NCBI GenBank assembly: GCA_930367205.1
Contig: OV884014.1
Span: 117,869,768-117,933,767, forward strand
Direction of reading: 5' to 3'
Length of the DNA stretch: 64,000 bases
From: Acanthosoma haemorrhoidale
Taxonomy: Eukaryota > Arthropoda > Insecta > Hemiptera > Acanthosomatidae
Position 1 is the stretch's first letter. Every line of letters begins with the position of its first letter. Both the position numbers and the translations under genes were made by a program. The notes under the pieces are model-generated. The model was not told the DNA's origin, searched no databases, and was given only the letters and a program-made list of their open reading frames with translations. Shown piece after piece: positions 1-10,639 of this stretch.

Positions 1-2625
1 ATGTCGTATATGATAGCGCACCATATCATTAGCACTTATTATATCATGTGATGTGATCGTATGATTAAAATTACAAGTGAATATAACATGAAATAATGTC
101 GATTATAATAGTATAGCACATCATTGGCACTCATTATATCACGTGATACGATCGTATGATTAAGGTTACGAGTGAATAAACTATTAAATGATGTTGAATA
201 TGATAGTGTACCGCATCATCGGCACTCATTGTTTCACGTGATACGATCGTATGATTAAAGTTACAGGTGAATATAACATCAAATGATGTCGATTATGATA
301 GTGTACTGCATCATTGGCACTCATTATATCACTTGATACGATCGTATGATTGAATTCACGAGTGAATATATCATCAAATGATGTTGAATATGATAATGTT
401 GCGTATCATAAGCACTCATTGTATCACGTGATACGATCGTATGATGAAAGTTACGAGTGAATATAACATCAAATGATGTCGAATAGGATTGTATAGTATA
501 TCATTAGCACTTATTGTTTCACGTGATACGATCGTATGATTAAAGTTACGATTGGAGATACTAATAAATGATGTTGAATATAATAGTGCACCATATCATT
601 AGCACTTATTGTATCATGTGATGCGATCGTATGATTAAAGTTACAAGTGAATATAACATCAAATGATGTCGATTATAATAGTGTACCACATCATTGGCAC
701 TCATTATATCACGTGATACGATCGTATGATTGAAGTCACGAGTGAATATAATATCAAATGATGTCAATTATGATAGTGTTGCGTATCATTAGCACTCATT
801 GTTTCACATGATACGATCGTATGATTAAAGTTACGATTGGAGATACTAATAAATGATGTTGAATATAATAGTGCACCATATCATTAGCACTTATTGTATC
901 ATGTGATGCGATCGTATGATTAAAGTTATAAGTGAATATAACATCAAATGATGTCGATTATAATAGTGTACCGCATCATTGGCACTCATTATATCACGTG
1001 ATACTATCGTATGATTGAAGTCACGAGTGAATATAACATCAAATGATGTTGAATATGATTGTATAATGTATCATTAGCACTCATTGTTTCACGTGATACG
1101 ATCGTATGATTGAAGTCACGAGTGAATATAATATCAAATGATGTCAATTATGATAGTGTTGCGTATCATTAGCACTCATTGTTTCACGTGATACGATCGT
1201 ATGATTAAAGTTACGATTGGAGATACTAATAAATGATGTTGAATATAATAGTGCACCATATCATTAGCACTTATTGTATCATGTGATGCGATCGTATGAT
1301 TAAAGTTATAAGTGAATATAACATCAAATGATGTCGATTATAATAGTGTACCGCATCATTGGCACTCATTATATCACGTGATACTATCGTATGATTGAAG
1401 TCACGAGTGAATATAACATCAAATGATGTTGAATATGATTGTATAATGTATCATTAGCACTCATTGTTTCACGTGATACGATCGTATGATTAAAGTTACA
1501 GGTGAATATAACATCAAATGATGTCGATTATGATAGTGTACCGCATCATTAGCACTCATTGTTTCACGTGATACGATCGTATGATTAAAGTTACGAGTAA
1601 ATATAACATCAAATGATGTCGAATATGATAATGTACCGTATCATTAGCACTCATATCATTACATGATACGATCGTATGATGAAAGTTACGAGTGAATATA
1701 ACATCAAATGATGTTGAATATGATTGTATAATGTATCATTAGCACTCATTGTTTCACGTGATACGATCGTATGATTAAAGTTATGAGTGAAGATAACATC
1801 AAATGATGTTGAATATGATTGTATAATGTATCATTAGCACTCATTGTTTCACGTGATACGATCGTATGATGAAAGTTACAGGTGAATATAATATCAATTG
1901 ATGTCGTATATGTTAGCGCACCATATCATTAGCACTTATTATATCATGTTATGTGATCGTATGATTAAAATTACAAGTGAATATAACATGAAATAATGTC
2001 GATTATAATAGTATAGCACATCATTGGCACTCATTATATCACGTGATACGATCGTATGATTAAGGTTACGAGTGAATAAACTATTAAATGATGTTGAATA
2101 TGATAGTGTACCGCATCATCGGCACTCATTGTTTCACGTGATACGATCGTATGATTAAAGTTACAGGTGAATATAACATCAAATGATGTCGATTATGATA
2201 GTGTACTGCATCATTGGCACTCATTATATCACTTGATACGATCGTATGATTGAATTCACGAGTGAATATATCATCAAATGATGTTGAATATGATAATGTT
2301 GCGTATCATAAGCACTCATTGTATCACGTGATACGATCGTATGATGAAAGTTACGAGTGAATATAACATCAAATGATGTCGAATAGGATTGTATAGTATA
2401 TCATTAGCACTTATTGTTTCACGTGATACGATCGTATGATTAAAGTTACGATTGGAGATACTAATAAATGATGTTGAATATAATAGTGCACCATATCATT
2501 AGCACTTATTGTATCATGTGATGCGATCGTATGATTAAAGTTACAAGTGAATATAACATCAAATGATGTCGATTATAATAGTGTACCACATCATTGGCAC
2601 TCATTATATCACGTGATACGATCGT
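1..2625. repeat. 1900-bp (20-monomer) higher-order duplication, partial
   Basis: Positions 1-725 recur at 1901-2625 with the same order of monomer variants and very few substitutions, for example TATGATAGCG against TATGTTAGCG near 1911. The match stops near 726/2626, where ATGATTGAAG is replaced by ATAATGAAAG. The spacing is exactly 20 x 95 bp, as expected from unequal exchange in monomer register. Confidence 0.85.
731..1490. repeat. Tandem pair of 380-bp (4-monomer) units
   Basis: The four-monomer block that starts with TGAAGTCACGAGTGAATATA followed by ATATCAAATG begins at 731 and again at 1111. The two copies are adjacent and nearly identical. The same pair is found again at 3750-4509, so the doubling came before the larger duplication that carries it. 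Confidence 0.85.
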
Positions 2626-3024
2626 ATAATGAAAGTTACGAGTGAATATAACATCAAATGATGTCGATTATAATAGTGTACCGCATCATTGGCACTCATT
2701 GTATCACGAGATACGATCGTATGATTGAAGTCACGAGTGAATATAACATCAAATAATGCTAAATATGATTGTATAGTGTAGCATTGACACTCATTGTATC
2801 ACGAGATACGATCGTATGATTAAAGTCACGAGTGAATATAACATCAAATGATGTTGAATATGATTGTATAATGTATCATTAGCACTCATTGTTTCACGTG
2901 ATACGATCGTATGATTAAAGTTACGAGTAAATATACTATTAAATGATGTCGATTATGATAGTGTACCGAATCATAGGCACTATTTGTATCACGTGATACG
3001 ATCGTATGATCAAAGCTACGAGTT

Positions 3025-3542
3025 AACATAATAGGGCAGGAATTATTGTACCAGCTATGAAATACGCTTTTTTGTAAAATTCTACTTTTTGACGATATTT
3101 TTCTTGTTTTGGTATGAGGAATTCATAATTGTTCAGGAGCTAACGTACCAGCTATAAAATACTCTTATATGTAAAAATTTAACTTTTTGATGACATTTTC
3201 CTTGTTTTGGTATCAGGAGAACATAATAAGGCAGGAGCTAACGTACTAGCTGAGAAATACGCATTTTTGTAAAAATTTGAGTTTTCGACGATATTTTCCT
3301 TGTTTTGGTATCAGGAGAACATAATGGGGCAGGAGCTAACGTACTAGCTCTAAATACGCATTTTTGTAAAAATTCGACTTTTTGACGTCATTTTTCTTGT
3401 TTTGGTATTAGGAGAACATAATGGGGCAGGTGCTAACGTACAAGCTATGAAATACGCATTTTTGTAAAAATTCAACTTTTTTAAAATGTTTTCTTTGTTT
3501 TGGTATCAGGAGAACATAAAGGGGCAAGAGCTAACGTACAAG
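3025..3542. repeat. Satellite B array 1 (about 5.3 units)
   Basis: This array is a tandem repeat of about 97 bp, unrelated to A. A unit reads in order: TATCAGGAGAACATAATG, GGGCAGGAGCTAACGTAC, (T/C)AGCTATGAAATACGCA, then a run of T and A tracts with TTCGACTTTTTGACG and TTTTCCTTGTTTT. The first two units are diverged, with GAATTATTG for GAGCTAACG and CTCTTATATG for CGCATTTTTG. The last unit is cut after GCTAACGTACAAG. Here the fourth unit is a fusion: its head reads ATGGGGCAGG but its body reads TAGCTCTAAATACG, which belongs to the seventh unit of arrays 2 and 3. Exactly three units are missing as a result, and this is the shortest B array. Confidence 0.97.
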
Positions 3543-3561
3543 ATCATACGATCGTATGATC
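3542..3561. repeat. 20-bp perfect palindrome at the right B-A junction
   Basis: The sequence GATCATACGATCGTATGATC is its own reverse complement. It lies exactly where B ends (ACGTACAAG) and A resumes. The same 20 bp occurs at 7518, 10639, 12715, 16205, 25132, 36322, 37727, 50733, 58228 and 63639. At 54338 the first base is A, and at 46177 the last base is T, which leaves 18 bp of symmetry. Interior A monomers carry only the 12-bp ATACGATCGTAT core, so the longer palindrome is specific to the junction. Confidence 0.95.
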
Positions 3562-6500
3562 AAAGTTACGAGTGAATATGACATCAAATGATGTCAAATA
3601 TGATAGTGTGCCGTATCATTTGCACTTATTGTATCACGTGATACAATCGTATGATTGAAGTTACAGTGAATATACTATTAAATAATGTCGATTATGACAG
3701 TGTACTGTATCATTGGCACTCATTGTATCACGTGATAAGATCGTATGATTGAAGTCACGAGTGAATATAATATCAAATGATGTCAATTATGATAGTGTTG
3801 CGTATCATTAGCACTCATTGTTTCACATGATACGATCGTATGATTAAAGTTACGATTGGAGATACTAATAAATGGTGTTGAATATAATAGTGCACCATAT
3901 CATTAGCACTTATTGTATCATGTGATGCGATCGTATGATTAAAGTTATAAGTGAATATAACATCAAATGATGTCGATTATAATAGTGTACCGCATCATTG
4001 GCACTCATTATATCACGTGATACTATCGTATGATTGAAGTCACGAGTGAATATAACATCAAATGATGTTGAATATGATTGTATAATGTATCATTAGCACT
4101 CATTGTTTCACGTGATACGATCGTATGATTGAAGTCACGAGTGAATATAATATCAAATGATGTCAATTATGATAGTGTTGCGTATCATTAGCACTCATTG
4201 TTTCACGTGATACGATCGTATGATTAAAGTTACGATTGGAGATACTAATAAATGATGTTGAATATAATAGTGCACCATATCATTAGCACTTATTGTATCA
4301 TGTGATGCGATCGTATGATTAAAGTTATAAGTGAATATAAGATCAAATGATGTCGATTATAATAGTGTACCGCATCATTGGCACTCATTATATCACGTGA
4401 TACTATCGTATGATTGAAGTCACGAGTGAATATAACATCAAATGATGTTGAATATGATTGTATAATGTATCATTAGCACTCATTGTTTCACGTGATACGA
4501 TCGTATGATTAAAGTTACAGGTGAATATAACATCAAATGATGTCGATTATGATAGTGTACCGCATCATTAGCACTCATTGTTTCACGTGATACGATCGTA
4601 TGATTAAAGTTACGAGTAAATATAACATCAAATGATGTCGAATATGATAATGTACCGTATCATTAGCACTCATATCATTACATGATACGATCGTATGATG
4701 AAAGTTACGAGTGAATATAACATCAAATGATGTTGAATATGATTGTATAATGTATCATTAGCACTCATTGTTTCACGTGATACGATCGTATGATTAAAGT
4801 TATGAGTGAAGATAACATCAAATGATGTTGAATATGATTGTATAATGTATCATTAGCACTCATTGTTTCACGTGATACGATCGTATGATGAAAGTTACAG
4901 GTGAATATAATATCAATTGATGTCGTATATGATAGCGCACCATATCATTAGCACTTATTATATCATGTGATGTGATCGTATGATTAAAATTACAAGTGAA
5001 TATAACATGAAATAATGTCGATTATAATAGTATAGCACATCATTGGCACTCATTATATCACGTGATACGATCGTATGATTGAAGTCACGAGTGAATATAA
5101 CATCAAATAATGCTAAATATGATTGTAAAGTGTAGCATTGACACTCATTGTATCACGAGATACGATCGTATGATTAAAGTCACGAGTGAATATACTATAA
5201 AATGATGTCGATTATGATAGTGTACCACATCATTGGCACTCATTGTTTCACGTGATACGATCGTATGATTAAAGTTACAGGTGAATATAACATCAAATGA
5301 TGTCGATTATGATAGTGTACCGCATCATTGGCACTCATTATATCACGTGATACGATCGTATGATGAAAGTTACGAGTGAATATAACATCAAATGATGTCG
5401 AATAGGATTGTATAATGTATCATTAGCACTCATTGTTTCACGTGATACGATCGTATGATTAAAGTTACGATTGGAGATACTAATAAATGATGTTGAATAT
5501 AATAGTGCACCATATCATTAGCACTTATTGTATCATGTGATGCGATCGTATGATTAAAGTTACAAGTGAATATAACATCAAATGATGTCGATTATAATAG
5601 TGTACCACATCATTGGCACTCATTATATCACGTGATACGATCGTATGATTGAAGTCACGAGTGAATATAATATCAAATGATGTCAATTATGATAGTGTTG
5701 CGTATCATTAGCACTCATTGTTTCACATGATACGATCGTATGATTAAAGTTACGATTGGAGATACTAATAAATGATGTTGAATATAATAGTGCACCATAT
5801 CATTAGCACTTATTGTATCATGTGATGCGATCGTATGATTAAAGTTACAAGTGAATATAACATCAAATGATGTCGATTATAATAGTGTACCGCATCATTG
5901 GCACTCATTATATCACGTGATACTATCGTATGATTGAAGTCACGAGTGAATATAACATCAAATAATGCTAAATATGATTGTATAGTGTAGCATTGACACT
6001 CATTGTATCACGAGATACGATCGTATGATTAGAGTCACGAGTGAATATAACATCAAATGATGTTGAATATGATTGTATAATGTATCATTAGCACTCATAG
6101 TTTCACGTGATACGATCGTATGATTAAAGTTACGAGTGAATATACTATAAAATGATGTCGATTATGATAGTGTACCACATCATTGGCACTCATTATATCA
6201 CGTGATACGATCGTATAATGAAAGTTACGAGTGAATATAACATCAAATGATGTCGATTATAATAGTGTACCGCATCATTGGCACTCATTATATCACGTGA
6301 TACTATCGTATGATTGAAGTCACGAGTGAATATAACATCAAATAATGCTAAATATGATTGTAAAGTGTAGCATTGACACTCATTGTACCACGAGATACGA
6401 TCGTATGATTGAAGTCACGAGTGAATATAACATCAAATAATGCTAAATATGATTGTATAGTGTAGCATTGACACTCATTGTATCACGAGATACGATCGTA

Positions 6501-6708
6501 TGATTAAAGTCACGAGTGAATATAACATCAAATGATGTTGAATATGATTGTATAATGTATCATTAGCACTCATTGTTTCACGTGATACGATCGTATGATT
6601 AAAGTTACGAGTGAATATACTATTAAATGATGTCGATTATGATAGTGTACCGAATCATAGGCACTATTTGTATCACGTGATACGATCGTATGATCAAAGC
6701 TACGAGTT
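3543..6708. repeat. Satellite A block 2
   Basis: The length is 3166 bp, which is 33 monomers plus 31 bp. The first complete monomer after the junction has a private 1-bp shortening (TTACAGTGAA for TTACGAGTGAA, near 3660) that follows most B arrays. The first 1.3 kb beyond it copy block 1. The part from about 5640 onward is the left copy of the 3121-bp tandem duplication. The variant monomer with TGCTAAATATG, GCATTGACACTC and CACGAG occurs several times, for example at 5105-5160 and 5960-6015. Confidence 0.96.
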
Positions 6709-7518
6709 AACATAATAGGGCAGGAATTATTGTACCAGCTATGAAATACGCTTTTTTGTAAAATTCTACTTTTTGACGATATTTTTCTTGTTTTGGTATG
6801 AGGAATTCATAATTGTTCAGGAGCTAACGTACCAGCTATAAAATACTCTTATATGTAAAAATTTAACTTTTTGATGACATTTTCCTTGTTTTGGTATCAG
6901 GAGAACATAATAAGGCAGGAGCTAACGTACTAGCTGAGAAATACGCATTTTTGTAAAAATTTGAGTTTTCGACGATATTTTCCTTGTTTTGGTATCAGGA
7001 GAACATAATGGGGCAGGAGCTAACGTACTAGCTATGAAATACCCATTTTTTAAAAATTTGACTTTTTGACGATATTTTCCTTGTTTTCGTATCAGGAGAA
7101 CATAATGGGGCAGGAGCTAACGTACTAGCTATGAAATACGCATTTTTGAAAAATTCAACTTTTTGACGATATTTTTCTCCTTTTCGTATCAGGAGAACAT
7201 AATAGGGCAGGAGCTAACGTACCAGCTATGAAATACGCATTTTTGTAAAAATTTGACTTTTGGACGATATTATCTTTGTTTTGGTATCAGGAGAACATAA
7301 TGGGACAGGAGCTAACGTACTAGCTCTAAATACGCATTTTTGTAAAAATTCGACTTTTTGACGTCATTTTTCTTGTTTTGGTATTAGGAGAACATAATGG
7401 GGCAGGTGCTAACGTACAAGCTATGAAATACGCATTTTTGTAAAAATTCAACTTTTTTAAAATGTTTTCTTTGTTTTGGTATCAGGAGAACATAAAGGGG
7501 CAAGAGCTAACGTACAAG
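6709..7518. repeat. Satellite B array 2 (about 8.3 units)
   Basis: This 810-bp array is one of the more complete forms. It has two diverged left-edge units, central units with TACCCATTTTTTAAAAATTTG and GCATTTTTGAAAAATTC, a unit with GACTTTTGGACGATATTATC, the TAGCTCTAAATACG unit, the penultimate GGGGCAGGTGCTAACG unit (near 7397), and the truncated last unit with GGGGCAAGAG. Relative to array 1 it has three more units at one place. The left edge carries GAGGAATTC. Confidence 0.96.
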
Positions 7519-9829
7519 ATCATACGATCGTATGATCAAAGTTACGAGTGAATATGACATCAAATGATGTCAAATATGATAGTGTGCCGTATCATTTGCA
7601 CTTATTGTATCACGTGATACAATCGTATGATTGAAGTTACAGTGAATATACTATTAAATAATGTCGATTATGACAGTGTACTGTATCATTGGCACTCATT
7701 GTATCACGTGATAAGATCGTATGATTGAAGTCATGAATGAATATAACATCAAATGATGTCGATTATGATAGTGTGCCGCATCATTAGCACACATTGTATC
7801 ACATGATACGATTGTATGATTGAAGTTACGAGTGAATATAACATCAAATGATTTCGAATATGATAATGAACCGCATCATTGGCAATCATTATATCACGTG
7901 ATACCATCATATGATTGAAGTCACGAGTGAATATAACATCAAATGATGTTGGATATGATTGTATAATGTATCATTTGCACTCATTGTTTCACGTGATAAG
8001 ATCGTATGATTAAAGTTACAGGTGAATATAATATCAATTGATGTCGTATATGATAGCGCACCATATCATTAGCACTTATTGTATCATGTGATGTGATCGT
8101 ATGATTGAAGTCACAAGTGAATATAACATCAAATAATGCTAAATATGATTGTTTAGTGTAGCATTGACACTCATTGTATCACGAGATACGATCGTATGAT
8201 TAAAGTCACGAGTGAATATACTATAAAATGATGTCGATTATGATAGTGTACCACATCATTGGCACTCATTGTTTCACGTGATACGATCGTATGATTAAAG
8301 TTACAGGTGAATATAACATCAAATGATGTCGATTATGATAGTGTACCGCATCATTGGCACTCATTATATCACGTGATACTATCGTATGATTGAAGTCACG
8401 AGTGAATATAACATCAAATAATGCTAAATATGATTGTAAAGTGTAGCATTGACACTCATTGTATCACGAGATACGATCGTATGATTGAAGTCACGAGTGA
8501 ATATAACATCAAATAATGCTAAATATGATTGTATAGTGTAGCATTGACACTCATTGTATCACGAGATACGATCGTATGATTAAAGTCACGAGTGAATATA
8601 ACATCAAATGATGTTGAATATGATTGTATAATGTATCATTAGCACTCATTGTTTCACGTGATACGATCGTATGATTAAAGTTACGAGTGAATATACTATT
8701 AAATGATGTCGATTATGATAGTGTACCGCATCATAGGCACTATTAATATCACGTGATACGATCGTATGATTGAAGTCACGAGTGAATATAATATCAAATG
8801 ATGTCAATTATGATAGTGTTGCGTATCATTAGCACTCATTGTTTCACATGATACGATCGTATGATTAAAGTTACGATTGGAGATACTAATAAATGATGTT
8901 GAATATAATAGTGCACCATATCATTAGCACTTATTGTATCATGTGATGCGATCGTATGATTAAAGTTACAAGTGAATATAACATCAAATGATGTCGATTA
9001 TAATAGTGTACCGCATCATTGGCACTCATTATATCACGTGATACTATCGTATGATTGAAGTCACGAGTGAATATAACATCAAATAATGCTAAATATGATT
9101 GTATAGTGTAGCATTGACACTCATTGTATCACGAGATACGATCGTATGATTAGAGTCACGAGTGAATATAACATCAAATGATGTTGAATATGATTGTATA
9201 ATGTATCATTAGCACTCATAGTTTCACGTGATACGATCGTATGATTAAAGTTACGAGTGAATATACTATAAAATGATGTCGATTATGATAGTGTACTACA
9301 TCATTGGCACTCATTATATCACGTGATACGATCGTATAATGAAAGTTACGAGTGAATATAACATCAAATGATGTCGATTATAATAGTGTACCGCATCATT
9401 GGCACTCATTATATCACGTGATACTATCGTATGATTGAAGTCACGAGTGAATATAACATCAAATAATGCTAAATATGATTGTAAAGTGTAGCATTGACAC
9501 TCATTGTATCACGAGATACGATCGTATGATTGAAGTCACGAGTGAATATAACATCAAATAATGCTAAATATGATTGTATAGTGTAGCATTGACACTCATT
9601 GTATCACGAGATACGATCGTATGATTAAAGTCACGAGTGAATATAACATCAAATGATGTTGAATATGATTGTATAATGTATCATTAGCACTCATTGTTTC
9701 ACGTGATACGATCGTATGATTAAAGTTACGAGTGAATATACTATTAAATGATGTCGATTATGATAGTGTACCGAATCATAGGCACTATTTGTATCACGTG
9801 ATACGATCGTATGATCAAAGCTACGAGTT
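7519..9829. repeat. Satellite A block 3
   Basis: The length is 2311 bp, or 24 monomers plus 31 bp. It spans the join of the 3121-bp tandem duplication near 8761. Soon after the left junction it carries a recurring run of marked monomers: TCATGAATGAATATAAC (7732), GCACACATTGTATCACATG (7787), AATGATTTCGAATATG (about 7850) and CCATCATATGATTG (about 7904). This run follows B arrays 2, 3, 6 and 10-12, directly or nearly so, and acts as a right-flank signature. Confidence 0.96.
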
Positions 9830-10639
9830 AACATAATAGGGCAGGAATTATTGTACCAGCTATGAAATACGCTTTTTTGTAAAATTCTACTTTTTGACGA
9901 TATTTTTCTTGTTTTGGTATGAGGAAATCATAATTGTTCAGGAGCTAACGTACCAGCTATAAAATACTCTTATATGTAAAAATTTAACTTTTTGATGACA
10001 TTTTCCTTGTTTTGGTATCAGGAGAACATAATAAGGCAGGAGCTAACGTACTAGCTGAGAAATACGCATTTTTGTAAAAATTTGAGTTTTCGACGATATT
10101 TTCCTTGTTTTGGTATCAGGAGAACATAATGGGGCAGGAGCTAACGTACTAGCTATGAAATACCCATTTTTTAAAAATTTGACTTTTTGACGATATTTTC
10201 CTTGTTTTCGTATCAGGAGAACATAATGGGGCAGGAGCTAACGTACTAGCTATGAAATACGCATTTTTGAAAAATTCAACTTTTTGACGATATTTTTCTC
10301 CTTTTCGTATCAGGAGAACATAATAGGGCAGGAGCTAACGTACCAGCTATGAAATACGCATTTTTGTAAAAATTTGACTTTTGGACGATATTATCTTTGT
10401 TTTGGTATCAGGAGAACATAATGGGACAGGAGCTAACGTACTAGCTCTAAATACGCATTTTTGTAAAAATTCGACTTTTTGACGTCATTTTTCTTGTTTT
10501 GGTATTAGGAGAACATAATGGGGCAGGTGCTAACGTACAAGCTATGAAATACGCATTTTTGTAAAAATTCAACTTTTTTAAAATGTTTTCTTTGTTTTGG
10601 TATCAGGAGAACATAAAGGGGCAAGAGCTAACGTACAAG
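9830..10639. repeat. Satellite B array 3 (about 8.3 units)
   Basis: This 810-bp array is the duplicate of array 2 at an offset of 3121 bp. It has the same unit order, including the GGGGCAGGTGCTAACG penultimate unit. The difference I noticed is GAGGAAATCATAATTG at the left edge where array 2 has GAGGAATTC. The GAAATC state is also found in arrays 7-13, so this base arose twice or was moved by conversion. Confidence 0.96.

Larger units (their letters stand above)
1..3024. repeat. Satellite A block 1 (95-bp monomers, left end outside window)
   Basis: This block holds about 31.8 head-to-tail monomers with a strict 95-bp spacing: the conserved core (C)GATCGTATGAT recurs at 51, 146, 241, 336, 431, 526 and so on. 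In order, a typical monomer holds an ACATCAAATGATGT dyad, a CATCATTGGCACTCATT segment, the 14-bp palindrome GTATCACGTGATAC, and the overlapping 12-bp palindrome ATACGATCGTAT. Monomers differ at a limited set of positions, for example GTTACGAGTGAA against GTTACGATTGGAGA, or CACGTG against CATGTG or CACGAG, and these variants recur in fixed orders. The block is cut by the window start and ends at the first B array. No open reading frame of note exists on either strand. The family is not one I recognise. Confidence 0.97.
731..5080. repeat. Duplicated segment pair 731-2061 and 3750-5080 across B array 1
   Basis: About 1.33 kb of A (731-2061) reappears at 3750-5080, an offset of 3019 bp, with the same variant order. 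It includes the tandem 380-bp pair and the rare segment ATGTCGTATATG (1901 and 4920). The copies lie on either side of B array 1, so exchange has moved blocks across a B array. Ends are placed where diagnostic variants stop agreeing. Confidence 0.8.

Noticed and set aside
1..725. Plasmid or phage iteron/origin-like repeats with GATC palindromes
   Set aside because: The array runs for tens of kilobases with no replication gene or any other gene, which does not fit a prokaryotic origin.
1060..1085. TATAAT/TATA-like motifs (GTATAATGTATC) and CACGTG boxes as promoters
   Set aside because: They recur in most monomers as part of the repeat and no transcription unit follows. Regulatory use cannot be supported from sequence.
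1..3024. CRISPR-like pattern: a conserved core every 95 bp with variable sequence between
   Set aside because: The sequence between cores is itself repeated and homologous from monomer to monomer. There are no unique spacers, no cas genes and no leader. It is a satellite.
3001..3561. B arrays as transposable elements with target-site duplication
   Set aside because: The flanking duplication of about 31 bp is real, but B has no coding capacity, no terminal inverted repeats and no LTRs, and its copies are spread by tandem duplication with their flanks. I keep the single founding insertion as a finding but do not call a mobile element.
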